Shown here: in pieces, positions 1-12,400 of the stretch
How positions within the stretch are numbered: the stretch's first letter is position 1
Layout of the letters: every line of letters begins with the position of its first letter
Source of the DNA: Dendrophyllia cribrosa
Lineage: Eukaryota > Cnidaria > Anthozoa > Scleractinia > Dendrophylliidae
DNA length: 64,000 nt
NCBI GenBank assembly: GCA_024195265.1
Contig: JAJLRJ010000010.1
Location: 16,731,259-16,795,258 of the forward strand
Reading direction: 5' to 3'
The notes under the pieces: generated by a model
Databases searched by the model: none
What the model was told of the DNA's origin: nothing
The model's input: the letters and a program-made list of their open reading frames with translations, nothing else
Position numbers and translations under genes: made by a program

Positions 1-459
1 AACCCTCAACTTCCATGGAATATTTCACATAGATGCTGGCAAAAACGACTCCGCCGGCGAGCCGAGAAGTTTTGGGCTTTTTCTGTTATTTACATTTCCA
101 GGGAGCATTATTTGTTACGGTCGACCGTTCATGCATCAACGGTAATAATATTCAAATGTCAACTGACAGTATGTGCAAAACAAATGTTCTAAAAAATTAC
201 AATGAAAAGATTCGAAGATGAATCTTAACTAGTAGGCATGGACGACTGAATTTCTGAACCAAACCTTTTGAAGGTTGCCGTTTCTTGACAGCCACCTCGA
301 GCCTTCGGCGGCGTTGCTTAGAAAACGTATCAGTAATGATGGAAAATAAAAGAAAACATACAAAAACAAGATGCAATGCCTTGAATATGAACTAAATATT
401 TGAACGAAATCATCTTGAAGTTAATAGACGATACAGGATCCCCGATGTAAACGATTATT
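1..459. other. Unassigned non-coding stretch
   Basis: AT-rich sequence with no convincing coding, RNA or repeat signature. A splice-acceptor-like tract ends near position 101, but the short open stretch after it resembles no domain, so no exon is called. Confidence 0.4.
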
Positions 460-2583
460 TTAGGAATCAAACTTTCTCGCCACAAAACAGATTTTCGGGC
501 CCCAGAAATTCAAAAACTCCCGCAATGCATCACGGTAAGTGACGATGGGCTTTTAACGCCAGCTGTTCGAAAAGCAATTTACAGGTTTCTTACAGATGAC
601 GAATCTTTGCCAGACAACCAAGTTACAAAAGAAGTAGACCCTAGAATGTTGATTGCCCTTGGTTCCGGTGACCCTGCACTTGTCGTAAACCTACGCCAGC
701 TTAACAAAGGTAGGCCAGGAAAGTACAATGAATTTTGGAGTAAACTTGGCGATTATCTTGAAGAGCATGTTGCAGCCCAAGAGAAGCGTCATGGTAACAT
801 CGGGTACATGCCAGTGGCTTGCAGTGTTCCCGACCTGATTGGAGAGATAAAGAGAAGATTACCGGATGGTACACCAATTCCCTCAGAAACGTGGGTCCGA
901 CACCAATTTTGGCCCAAGGACCCGAGTTCCAAAATAGCTACACAGTACACAGGCCATTTCAACGTGAGATTCCAAGTGCAAACAAGACAACTTCGGCATA
1001 GCCATCCCGACAGCCACTACTGTGCTGCCCAACTGAATTACCTAAAGGAGTTTGTTGTGAAGTTCAGGTGCAACGTGTGCTTGGTGATGGAGGACGATAA
1101 ACACTTTATCAATGTCGGTGAGCCAGGACTACCGCTTACTAGTCTTGCGAGGGGAAGACGTGTGATGGTAACAGGCCGTGCTAAATCACGTCCAACAGCC
1201 CTCGATCACGATTTCTGCAGATTTCATATCACTCCAAGTGTAACGCTTGTTCCAGCCATTAATGAAGATTCCGGGAAGTCATTTTACCAGGGTCAAGTGT
1301 ACGTGGCGGTGAAAGATTCGATTTTTCAGTCCTCTTCAGCTTTACGGCACGCAGCAGAGAGCTCACCAGTTGTCCAAGAATCTGGAGCCTCTATTCTAGC
1401 CAGTACTGCAGATGGTGGACCTGACCACAACGTTCGAAATGGACAGACTCAAATTGCTCACATTTCTTCATTTCAGCATCATAATCTTGACATGCTGGTA
1501 GCCATTAACACATGTCCTGGAAATTCTTGGGCAAATCCTCCTGAGAGGATTATGTCAATACTCAACATAGCCCGGTACGGAATCTCACTGGCCAGGGATG
1601 AGATGGACACACGCAAACGGAGATGGGGAATTGAAGACGGCAATACAAACTAGCTTAAAGAACGTGACTGGCCTCATTCAAGATCGCTTTCGGAAATTCT
1701 CTCTCAAAGGACAGGAGTTCGAGATCCTTGAAGCTGTTTCTGATGAGGATCTGAGTCGCCAGTTCTCTTTGTTCCACGACATTGATCCCACTCTGCAAAT
1801 GGGGATTGGCAGAAAACCGAATTGCTTAAAAAGGATGACCTACAAGCCTGGTCAAGAAAGCACTGCAGAACAAGGCAGTATTCCTTTCAGATAAAGAGGT
1901 GCAAACAAGCCCCTCCATTTGAGGCCCATAGAGAGCAAGCTTTGGCAGGAATTCAGTCGAAAGTGGAATGCCTCCCTCCTTACATTCAACAACTTGTAAA
2001 GTCAGCCATTCAGCAGGTCAAAAGTATAGAGGGATTTGTCATGCTAATGTGAGCTGTCAGGGCAGGCTCTTTTGGTGTCGATGTGGTTCGAGCCGCACTG
2101 GATTTGCAAAGTTGCGGTACTTGCAAAGCTCCTAGGGCATCGCTAGACACACATGAGAAGTTGATGTGGCTTCCAGATCCACAATACAAAGATGCTTCAA
2201 AGGAACAGCAGTGCAGAAGTGGAGGTGCATATTTTCTACCTCCAAGCCATCAGAAATACAGATGCAACAGCTCGGCGAGGTAACCAACACGCTACAATAC
2301 AGTTGTGGTTCGCCATTGATTTCCGACGATCATCATTTAATTGATGTCTTTGTTATCAGGCAAGATATTTCATGTGCCGACCCAGTGGAGAAGCTTTATT
2401 ATTCATGCCACAAGTTTAAAGACATTTGCTGTTGGTGTGGGGCTTTGGAGCCAGATGCAAGTATCAATGACGAGATGAGAGCGAACTTTAAGGTCGTGAA
2501 TCCTGTGGAATGTGCAGCTGCCGGCAAAGAAACAGTCTCAAGCTGCAGAAAGAGTCGAATGGCAGGGGGCAGAAACAAGTAGA
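460..2583 (+). pseudogene. Decayed DDE-transposase-like gene of a multicopy family
   Basis: The longest frame (607-1653, 348 aa) has no ATG at its start, and the frame stays open upstream to about 460, so the true N-terminus is missing or further left. It carries a DDE-like pattern: a DD pair in MEDDKHF (residues 163-164), D269 in TADGGPDHN and E313 in NPPERIM, with 43 residues between the last two. The coding sense then moves to a second frame (about 1598-1894), a third (1822-2052) and a fourth (2166-2582). The last holds a Cys-rich tail (YSCHKF, CCWCGALEPD) like a zinc-binding C-terminus. This order of parts resembles a family common in anthozoan genomes that is usually annotated as uncharacterised. 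Transposase identity is inferred from the acidic triad only. At least three frameshifts make it a pseudogene. I saw no terminal inverted repeats around it. Confidence 0.6.
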
Positions 2584-2821
2584 GAGTTTGTGTTAACATA
2601 TTTTCCTCCCACACAAACAGAAAGCCTCTCCTGTCGAAGAGTGTCACGTTTTCTCTGTAGTTAAAGTTGAAACTGAAAATCTGTACGGCAAAAACAATGT
2701 TGATATTTCAGATTAAAAGTGAAAAAATATTTCACTAGGTCATTTATACCTTCCTCATAACTTTTTTGTTTTTTGAAAACGCAAAAATATGGGTCGGTCG
2801 GACGACGGTAAACGGAGAAAA

Positions 2822-2866
2822 AAAATCAAAGGCTCCTTGCGAGCCAAGTCGTGAATATGAAACAAC
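2822..2866 (-). repeat. Dispersed GGCTC...GAGCC tail motif, copy 1
   Basis: On the - strand this reads TATTCACGAC, then TTGGCTC, a short loop, GAGCC and TTTGAT. It is one of nine copies of the same block of about 35-40 bp in the window. The GGCTC/GAGCC pair can form a small hairpin. In four copies the block ends a tRNA-headed repeat; here it stands alone. Confidence 0.6.
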
Positions 2867-3994
2867 CATCGGAGGATCCTCTTAGATTGTACATGTTATG
2901 ACTACTTCCCTTATGTTGCGGATCCACGTACCAATATTTTTTAACAAACAGAAGAAGGACCTCTAAAACCTTCGTGTGTGTACGTAGCTGAGGGAGTCCT
3001 CCGTGGGTTATTCTCCAGCAAGTAAAATCCACCGTAATTTTTATCAACAATGCTTTAAAGATGAATTACAGTCCGTACTGCACAATCTCAGCTCGGCAAT
3101 GTTTGTCAGCCTCACACGAAGGAATGTTTTTACTAGAGAAAATGAAAATTACGGGACAAACTTACCTTTTCCTTCATTATTAATGTCAGATATCCTTACC
3201 AAACAATGATAACAATTAACAGAACCCCAACGTTTTCCCAAACCGACGTTTCATCTCATCGAACATTCGTAAACACAACGACCGTAATGGCGGACTTGTT
3301 TTACTCTCATGTACTCCATGTATGCTATTACCGAAGTGTAACATGTCAACAATTTAATATAAATTTAATATAAAGTTTACGATGAGCGAGTGACTTTTCT
3401 CCAGTAACCGCGATAAGTCGTATTCACGACTTAAAAAGGGGAACAGCCTAATATGAACTTAGGCAATATCTTGGTTTGATGATATTTTTAAAGTAAATTT
3501 ATTGATACGACGCCCTAGTCAACCACATTTCATGAGTGAAAGACGTCTAAATTTGTATTTGACACCCGAAAATTATTGAAATGAAGGAGTGGTTATGAAA
3601 TGGACCTTCGTGTTTTTCTGGAATCTTACATGACGAAAACTGACACTTCAACACTTGTGGCAGAATAAAAAATTACACTGTAATTAGTCCAGCGGATATA
3701 TGAAAATTTTGTGCACTTGATGTAAAAAGTATAAACTTGACACATTAATTGCTGCCCCGGTGGCTAAACGAGGAAACAATGTTTTGGAAAACAAAGGGTT
3801 ACTCATGCGCATAATAATAAACTGACTTCTGAAAAAGTCTGGGGAATAATTTTTTGCATATTCTTGTCCCCAGCGCTACACGCAATACACGCCGTTGCTA
3901 GGAAACATTTTTAATGAGCGGCACTGGAAACTAGTCAACATTGCTTTCATGGTGGCTAAACTGGAAAACATGTTTCGGAAGCAAAACACTTTTA
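2867..3994. other. Unassigned non-coding stretch
   Basis: AT-rich sequence with only short chance ORFs, such as 3003-3209, which matches no known domain. I see no RNA gene and no clear repeat. Confidence 0.4.
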
Positions 3995-4441
3995 AGGTGG
4001 TCAGACACGAGGGGTCATGTAGCAGGGACATGTCGCAGCGACATGTAGCAGCGAGAAAAAATTGTGTAGTACATACTGAGTGACATGGAGCAGGGAGTGC
4101 AGTGGAGACATGTAGTAGGGAAAAAATCATAGCGCTTGCACACCACATGAAAATGTCGCGGGACATGTCTCAGGGACATGTTGCAGCGACACGTCCTTTT
4201 GTGTGAACTGATACTTTCACAATTGTGAAATTGTGGGGACATTTTGTCCCCGCGACATTTTGTCCCCGCGCACGGAGTTCAACTTGTTGAACTTCATGGG
4301 ACACGTCGCGGGGACGTCCCCGCGACATGTGGTGTGCAAGCGCTATGATGTTTTCCCTGCTACATGTCCCCCAGTTTTTTCTCGCTGCTACATGTCGCTG
4401 CGACATGTCCCTGCTACATGACCCCTCGTGTGTGACCACCT
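3995..4441. repeat. MITE 'A' copy 1 (AGGTGGTC ends, TTA target duplication)
   Basis: Starts AGGTGGTCAGACACG and ends with the matching inverted CACACGAGG-like arm and GACCACCT. Both sides carry TTA (3992-3994 and 4442-4444). A 3-bp TTA duplication is typical of PIF/Harbinger elements. The arms are unusual: they are made of reiterated ACATGT and GTCGC/GCGAC words, so most of the 447-bp element can fold on itself. It has no transposase, so it is non-autonomous. A second, longer copy lies at 43919-44482. Confidence 0.8.
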
Positions 4442-4445
4442 TTAA

Positions 4446-5241
4446 GGAGGCTCGTACCCATTTCTAAAGTCCACACCCTTTCAATTTTAATGGGTCATAT
4501 CTTTTGTTGTAGCTCATAAAAAGTCAAGCGGGAAAAAATTGGACATTGGAGGCCCTATTTTATTGCCTTGCATGCCTTCAATGTCCTTGAAACTTGCAGG
4601 CCATATAAATTGATGATTAATCTCGAGATTGTCAAATTTTTAAAAAAAATTATCTCGCGGTTTTCAAATTATCATCACATTTGTAGGCGTAGACCAAATT
4701 ACATCCAAAAATGGCAACAAGAGCAGCTGAACGCACGCTAATCAAATCCTTCTTTCTCGCAATTGGCCAAAGCAACCCCCTCACTTTTTCACACACCATT
4801 TCAAATGGAATCAAACTACTATGAGATGAAACTGCATTCCCATCGCGCATTGTTTTCTTTAGATATTAGCCAATTATGTCGATACTATGTTTTTCTCTGT
4901 ATTTATAATCCCCAAAACTTCATCCCTAAAAATTTCAAAAACGCTCTCATGCATTTCTTTCAAACTTTGCCCAGTTGAAGCCCATGGTCTAATCAACTAG
5001 TCCACTAGCGGGTTTTACAAAAATTTCTCTTGATCTAGAGAAACTCCGCAACTTGTGAATTTCGGAGGATCACCATTCCGTTGCCATGGAAGCACCGATG
5101 TAAACAAATCCTATACACCCATAAAGTTCAATGTATTGTGTGTTTGCATGCAAAGTGGCTTGACTTTTTATGAGCTACAACAAAAGATATGACCCATTAA
5201 AATTGAAAGGGTGTGGACTTGAGAAATGGGTACGAGCCTCC
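4446..5241. repeat. Inverted-repeat element 'B' (796 bp, TTAA flanks)
   Basis: Begins GGAGGCTCGTACCCATTTC and ends GAAATGGGTACGAGCCTCC. The terminal inverted repeats are about 85 bp and nearly perfect. TTAA stands at both ends (4442-4445 and 5242-5245). TTAA duplication is the piggyBac habit, but the termini are not the usual piggyBac CCC type, so the superfamily is open. There is no transposase. Related, rearranged copies lie at 5960-6505 and, inverted, at 22488-23370. Confidence 0.75.
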
Positions 5242-5507
5242 TTAAGTGTTGGTGAGTTTATTTTGTTGGTAAAAATTATGCAAATTACATTTTAATGGAA
5301 ATGTTTGAGCTTACGAAAGATTGAAGAAAAAAAGTTACGGTATAATTCTAAGAACATCCTTTCAAGGTAAATAATATTTCTATTATCATCTGAAGCATTG
5401 GAAACTACCACATTTGAACAGCAATTGATAAATTATAACCCCCTATTTTACAACCTTTTGTACATACACATTTTATTACAGCATAAAATGATGTTGAATC
5501 ATGCACC

Positions 5508-5786
5508 TACAATAGACGACAAAAATAGTTGACACACTGTATAACAAAAACGGTTTTCGTGACATATTTATCACTGTATCTTTCCATTCACTACACTCTG
5601 CCCCATTAACCCCCGTCCCCCCATCCAATGTTGTAGGATTGTAGCGACAGACCTGACCAAACGATACACAACATTGTCTGGGGGTTGGGGGTTGGGAATA
5701 AGGGGGGTGGGGCTGAAATGCCTCTCGTCCCGAAGAAAATGGGGTTCAAAATGACAATGTGTCAACAATATTGTCGCCTATTGTAG
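5508..5786. repeat. Short inverted-repeat element
   Basis: CTACAATAGACGAC plus an AGTTGACACAC block at the left is matched in inverse by GTGTCAAC and GTCGCCTATTGTAG at the right. Between them is a G/C-homopolymer-rich centre. It is MITE-like, and the target duplication is not clear. A 65-aa ORF inside on the - strand is chance. Confidence 0.55.
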
Positions 5787-5959
5787 ACGTCTCCTATTTT
5801 CTTCCTTAGACGGACGCTGGTCGTAGAACATGTTAGCAAAAAGGCAGAATATTCTCTATGTCGCTGCTTTTCTGCGTGAACAAAGTTTACCTGGCTTTGT
5901 CCACGTTGTCGCCAGTGCTATTATAGCCAAATAATAAAGCAGATTGACAAATCGCTTAT

Positions 5960-6505
5960 GGAGCTGTTGATGTTTTGCAAGAGCACATAATGTTGGCAGA
6001 AAGGGATATGTTTTTTAGTCCTGCAGTTTTAAAGAGACCCTCCGTATGGCTGCATTACAGCGTAATAGCGCGACTTCGAGTGCGTGATGTTATTTCAATT
6101 CTCAAGCCAGTTATTAGCATGTGTCGAAAAAATTGTCGGAAAATTCTTCAGAAAGCAATCGAGCGTTCAGTTTAATGCAAATAAATTTTTTGCTAAAGTT
6201 GTGCACGTGCATATGAAACTTGAAAACAATACCCGTGAATAATGAGGACACTCACTTGTAAGCACAAAATCTGCGAGAAATCGGTACATTGGAGGCCCTA
6301 TTTTATTGCCTTACATGTTTTCAATGTCCTTGAAACTTGCAGGCCATATAAATTGATGATTAACCTCGCGATTTTCAAATTTTTTAATGTAAACAAATCC
6401 TCTACTCCATAAAGTTGAATGTATTGTGTGTTTGCATGCAAAGTGGCTTGTCTTTTTATGCGCTACAACAAAAGATAAAATGGTCCATTAAAATTGAAAG
6501 GGTTT
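5960..6505. repeat. Partial copy of element 'B' family
   Basis: 6260-6505 matches element B at 4540-4630 and 5098-5215, with the middle deleted. The stretch to its left (5960-6260) recurs inverted at about 23060-23370, so it belongs to a longer form of the same family. The ORF at 5975-6175 is part of the repeat and has no recognisable domain. Confidence 0.6.
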
Positions 6506-7130
6506 TTACATAATTTTCACGGAAGGCCCTTATTTAAACCTCCTAAAGGCCGATTTTGTCGCATGCGACACGCTCAAACCATGCTTACGACATGCTTACG
6601 ACATACTTACAACACCATAATCTGTGGCCAGACTCACGGGCACGGTATCAATAGACTAAATGCCCGGCAGTCTGAAATTCTTACAGAATTTTCACGGAAA
6701 GCCTCTTTTAAACCACCCAAGAGTATTCGATCTTTCTTTGGAAATTGCAAGCGATTCGAAAACTTATTTTGGTTCTGTAGTTGACGAATTCTCCGAGCTC
6801 AGTGCATACCATTAAATCGCTATGTTCTCGACACTTAAAATATCTGTGGCCAGACTCACGGGCACGGTTTAAATGGAGTCAGTGCCCGGCAGCTAACGCT
6901 TGAAAGAAGCTCAGGTCTGAAAGAGTCTTCATATCCTCGTATCGAGGTGGCAAGTGATTCAAAGCTAAAAAGACAAAATAGTTTTTTCGATTTGCTTGGC
7001 ATTTCCAAAACAAAGATGGAATACTGTTAGGAGGTTTAAAAGAGGCTTAACATGAAAATTATATGAGAATTTCTAACTGCTGGGCATTTAGTCTATTGAA
7101 GACCGTGCCGGGCATATAGCCACTTACCGC
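6506..7130. repeat. Cluster of short direct and inverted repeats
   Basis: The block CTGTGGCCAGACTCACGGGC occurs at about 6622 and 6842. A TTTTCACGGAA...CCTC block occurs at about 6510 and 6685. Inverted versions of both lie at 7025-7115. It looks like the remains of an inverted-repeat element broken by small rearrangements. Confidence 0.5.
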
Positions 7131-7169
7131 AATGATGCCGCTATCTAAAGAACAACTAATTAAAATGTT

Positions 7170-7206
7170 TTGTATTCACGAGGTGGCTCTCAGAGCCCTT
7201 TGATTC
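7170..7206 (+). repeat. Dispersed GGCTC...GAGCC tail motif, copy 2
   Basis: TGTATTCACGAGGTGGCTC, loop, GAGCCC, TTTGAT. Same block as at 2822, 13811, 19820, 30397, 31596, 36509, 43419 and 62942. Confidence 0.6.
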
Positions 7207-9133
7207 AAACATACTAAGTTATTTTATTTTTAGCTATCCACATCGTGACAAGCCCTTTTACTGTGAAAGTTCTTGCTTGTTTTTTTAGTCGGGCTGCTTG
7301 GCTACAAGCCAAGCCCGACTTATAATTGGGTTGTGTGCTTCTCGTTCTTTTCAAGTGGTTTGTAGCCTGCCGCGAAGTGTTAGTGATGACATATCAGTTG
7401 ACATAGCAACTTCAAGCTCATGGATGAATTGGATTTATTTACAACATAAGAAAAAGGAAAATGACGAAACGAAACATATCAAGTAAAAGGAATTTACATT
7501 ATTGCCGGATTTGGCGAGAATTCCATTCGATAACGGTTTCCTTTTCTTTCTTTTTGAGCAACAGATAAATGAAAGTAATAAAGTTGAAGTTAAAGTCGTC
7601 CTTGCATGCACGAGTGATTGCGAAAGACTAATTAAAGTGGATATAACCCCAAATAACGTAGTAACGTGGGTGACGGATCACCTTATGTGACCGGAAAAGC
7701 GACTGTAAAACAAATCATAACAATTTAATTAATTCTCGTACCTTAGGGGCACTTACAAGATCCTTAAAGCCCTATTTCACCACTCGAAGAGTTCTTGTTG
7801 AATAATAGCTTCCAAAACAAACACGTAACTACTTTGAATGAAATGAGCATATTTGAGACATTTCTTATAATTAAATTAACTGATACTGAATGCAGCAAGT
7901 TGGATAAGTGAAGATATTATGCCACTGGTGTGATTGGCTTGCACATGATGTCATAAAAATTCAAAAATCTTAACTTTACATCCTGCAGAGCTGTTTCTAA
8001 CTTGGTATGTAGGTTCCAGTGTTATAATCCTTCACAAAACGTTTCAGGTTTTAACGATGTTTTGCTTCCGATTTGTAAAGCCTGGGGTTTTAAATGTGTC
8101 ACGCAATTCGACACGCTATTTCAGATAAGCTGTGAATATAAACAAAATTGTACCAGTTGAAAGTTATTTTTGCATTTTAGATGTTTATAATCACTTATAG
8201 TGAATCCAATCTTTTGTGATGAGATTTTTTGCGTAATTACGACTTTGAAGTTTTGGCCGCCATGTTGGTGTACCACTGGCCGCTCCATACATTTTCACTA
8301 AAAATGTCTCATACTCTTGAACGAAATGCTCTGGCGCTTCAACATTTGGCCCAGATGTGTAGTTTTAAACTCTCTACAATTTAATAAACATTTTGGAATC
8401 GAAATCTGTTTTTTAATGCTTCTGAATTTTGATATGACAGGATATGACGTAAGTGCAAGCCAAGAAAAAAACATCGTTTCAAACAGTTCGGAAACACTAG
8501 TATCTATATGTTTTCAAGTAAAAAAATTAATCCAATTTTTTTTCAAAAACGTTCTGGCCCAAAATATTTTTCATCTCGGTAGATTTAAACACCTACATAT
8601 AGGCTGCAAGGAACAGTAGGTCGTTTAAAAAGTTCAGGTCTAGATTTAAGAAAATAAATGATATGCACAAATGCTGACGTCATCATTTCGTTGCTATGGT
8701 AACACCCAATGTCCATCAAACCTACTTCTTTGGAAACTTTGATCATTATTTAATTAGCTTAACAAAGCTCTAACGGCGGGTTATCTCTGTGTAACTTACT
8801 TACCTTGACTCACAGATCACTTTTATTCAATCTAGAACATAGGATTATGTCTGCAACAACGAAAGTTGTATACAGCCAACCATTAATTAGGGAAACAATA
8901 TGGTTGGTAACATAGTAATACTCCTTCTCGTTTCATTCTTCTGAAAGCAGGAATATGGTTTATGCGACTTCATCTATCTTGACTGAGATCTCTCTTTGTG
9001 ACTTATATAAGAAACAACCATGACCTTTGTGTGTACCAACGCTTATTTCATTCACATGCAACTTACATTGTTCATTTGGTCACCCACTTCATTAGGCACT
9101 AAAATTAGTATACTAACTCCTTACTCATTGTAG
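7207..9133. other. Non-coding stretch upstream of the receptor exons
   Basis: Holds a short hairpin at 7287-7320 (AGTCGGGCT...AGCCCGACT) and otherwise AT-rich sequence. Upstream exons of the receptor gene might lie here, but I could not find a signal-peptide or Ig exon with convincing splice sites. The stretch ends in the acceptor TAG at 9131-9133. Confidence 0.4.
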
Positions 9134-9409
9134 ACATACCAGAAGGAGTAAGAATTGAGACCAATGCACTTCACGATACAGCTGTACAAGGAGAGAATGT
9201 CACTCTAACATGTCACGTGACAACTGCCAATCCCCCAGTGTCAAAGTACGTGTTCTACCTCAATGGCAGGCAAAATAAAATGTTACATAATATCAGTCAC
9301 TTTACCATTCAAAATGCGCAGCGATCACGTGACCATGGCAAATACAAATGTGAGGCACAGAATGATGCTGGGATAGGGCAGAGTGGTGAAGTTTTTCTTA
9401 GTATAAATG
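9134..9409 (+). CDS. Receptor exon a: Ig-like domain 1
   Basis: Acceptor TAG ends at 9133 and donor GTAAGT starts at 9410. The exon is 276 nt, phase 1-1. It has the Ig cysteines in TLTCHV and YKCEAQN with the HGKY lead-in, but the usual core Trp is replaced (YVFYLNG). Two N-glycosylation sites (NVT, NIS) support an extracellular place. Confidence 0.85.
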
Positions 9410-12400
9410 GTAAGTAATTCTCACGTTTGGACTCAGTAAAGTCAGTGAAATAATATAACGTGTAACTTGTATTATAAATATTTTGACGGTAAACTTTTCA
9501 GTGTGTTATAGCTTTATCTAGTGACACAGGTTGTGGTCATTGCAGTTTTAGCAGTCAGTTGGCTAAACATGTAAGGCAGAAACCACTTGATTCTGATGAT
9601 GCGTTTCAGTTGTCTGTCACCAACTTAACGGCACTTTTGGGCAATCACGGTAGTCAAACAATACGTCAGTTGTTATAAAACCTTTCTATTAGGCAAGAAA
9701 AAATGAATACTCTGACTTCATTAGAGGAAATGTGTATGAGCCACTAAAAAGGATGAGTGATGGTACCAGCAAAAAGTTGTTTTTTGTCGTTGTGAATGCC
9801 CAGTTCTTTACAAACATTAAAAACACTAATACTGTTTATTTTGGTGATTTTTAGTTCCCGCGAAGATCCTATCAATAACAGAAAACGTAACAGTTAATGA
9901 ACGTGAACCCATTGAGTTGATATGCAACGTCTCTGGTTACCCTGCACCTACTGTTACATGGGAAAATGATGGACAACCAATACAATCTACTGGAAAAAAG
10001 CTTCGCATAAACATCAGCGGAAAAAGTAACACTGGAGCATATACCTGTGTAGCAGACAATAATGTGGGACCGACAGTTCAGATGAAAACATTTGTTACTG
10101 TGAATTGTGAGTAGCCGGCAACAAAAAACAGTGATATTCTCATGCAATGCAACTTTCAATTTTTTTAACGGGTTATTTTTTTATAACCATATCATGTCAA
10201 GTACAACATTCAAAGTAAGAACCGTGGGTAAACATATAGTATGTTCTAGGCAGTATCTACATGTAGTTTTGTGTGACAATTTTCTTTCTTAGTAACGATT
10301 TGTTACCTAGCATCGTCATTGTCAGCAGCCACTCGCGAATCTGTAAGATAGTTAATCCGTGTAAGTCGATCCTCATTTGGCTGAAAAGCTTAATTTTAAA
10401 TAAACATTTTTTAGGATTGAGGGTAGCTGTGGTTTTGATTTTCCTAGCTCGCTGCTTCTAAGACATTTTTCAAGGTTTATACTAAGGCTGTTGTAGTTTT
10501 GTTTGTTTGTTTTGGCTAGTGACTATAAGTATTGTAATGCAATGTTATCTATAAGCAACTTCAATTTTTTTATGAATAACTTGTATACAGTGTAAGTTAA
10601 TCCTTTTAACTTGCTCAACACTTGTAATATAGTTATAATGGCAATCTTTGCATGTATACAATGTAACAACTTCTTAATAAAATCTTAAAAAACCTTTATT
10701 GTGGAACTAAATGCTTTTATTAATGAACTTTAAGATTAAAGGCTTATCAACCCACAAACTTATCGTGTACATATTAATGTTTCTTTGTTTGCTGATATTC
10801 CCGCAAATTTTATATACATGCACTTGCCTTTCTAAGTATCTTAATGTTAAATTTCAGTCGACTCTTCTTTTAAAATTTCTTATAACGTCTTTATCAAGCG
10901 CATTCAACTTGTGTGAGGTGTTATACAATTCAACATTAAGTTCTTTGCCACTGAATAATCATTGCCGCGATTGCTACAACACTACAGAACCTGTATATAC
11001 ATGTATTCAGAATAAATGGTTTATTTTTATACTCACTTATGAGAAGGAAATCTAAGAATGATGAAAGATTAGTGATGAATGTGTCAATAAGTAGACTATT
11101 TTTCTGCCTTATCAATAGACCCAGCTACCATACAGAGCGCCACGCCCTCCGTGTCCAAGTCATGGATTGGTCAGAAAGTAACGTTGACCTGTAAGTCAGA
11201 TGGTGTTCCTACTCCAACCCTGTTCTGGTACAAACCTGATGGAACCAAGTTTAACACGGTTACATCCAAGGAGAACACAGCTGTTGTGACAATGAATTTT
11301 GATAGCGATTTTGGACTTTATAACTGCACTGCGGAAAATGGATTTGTTCCAGCTTCAAAGACGGTTTTTGTACATCAAATAAGTAAGTAGAATTCGACAT
11401 CTTCGGGGATGACAAGTGATTTGTTTTCTTAAGTGCTAACCAGAGCGATTGCGGCAGCTACGCTGCAGCATTGTAAGCCCATAAGCTGACTGTTGTGTTG
11501 TTATGTGTACGTTGAAGCAGGGCTTCTAATAAAGTAAGCTAGCATTTGTTACCTTGTTTCATCTTTGGAGTGCAGTACAGTCAACTCTCACATTGGTGAC
11601 ACCCCTGTAAAGCAGACAGCTCTCTAAGATGGAATTTCGCCTGTTTGTCTGTAACTAAACTCTTTTTAATGCGGACCATCTCTTTAAGAAGGACAGCAGA
11701 CACTTTTATTGAAACATTCTGGCTAAAAATACTTCTTAAGGTAGCCTGTGTACAGCCGCCCTCTCCCCTCAACAGGCTAAATTTGACTAAATGCAACTTT
11801 TTACATTGCTAATCACAAATTGATTATTCAAGGCATACATGTCTTTGTAAATGGAACAAAACACTTCAAACACTTTAATTGACTCTCTTATCACCTTCAA
11901 ATCTAATGAGAATGATCCTGTTTCAGTCCTAAAGTCGCAGACCTCTAGTTCATGTTACATCTACTCTCTAGAAGGCGAACAGCTGGTCCTAAGAGTGTCC
12001 GCCTTAGAGAGAGTTCACTGTATTGATAATGAACGTCAAAGTATAGTGGACTTGGGTGCTTCGTTTGGCTGGTGCATCCAATACAATTAATATGTGTTTT
12101 AAACGTGAAAAATAGTACAAAATACATGAAAAAAGTATAAAACGTGTCATAGTGATTTAGTTCACAAACGTTTCGGGCAATGTTGGGTTTGTACATTACA
12201 CTGTAATAAAGTCAAGCTCGCAGCAATCCTTTAATTGGTGCCAAAAGTTACTTGTTGTTGTTGTTGTCAGTGTTATTGCAAGAAGAACATAGTGTTGTCT
12301 GTGTGTAAACAATGTTCTCATCATTTTTTTCTCCTTAAGGTAATTTGTTTTACACGATGAAAAGTATTCCCACTTGTTCTACGATGTCGATTTGATCTAC

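Noticed and set aside
10711..11055. 114-aa ORF as an extra receptor exon
   Set aside because: Hydrophobic low-complexity translation of AT-rich intron; no acceptor/donor pair fits phase 1.
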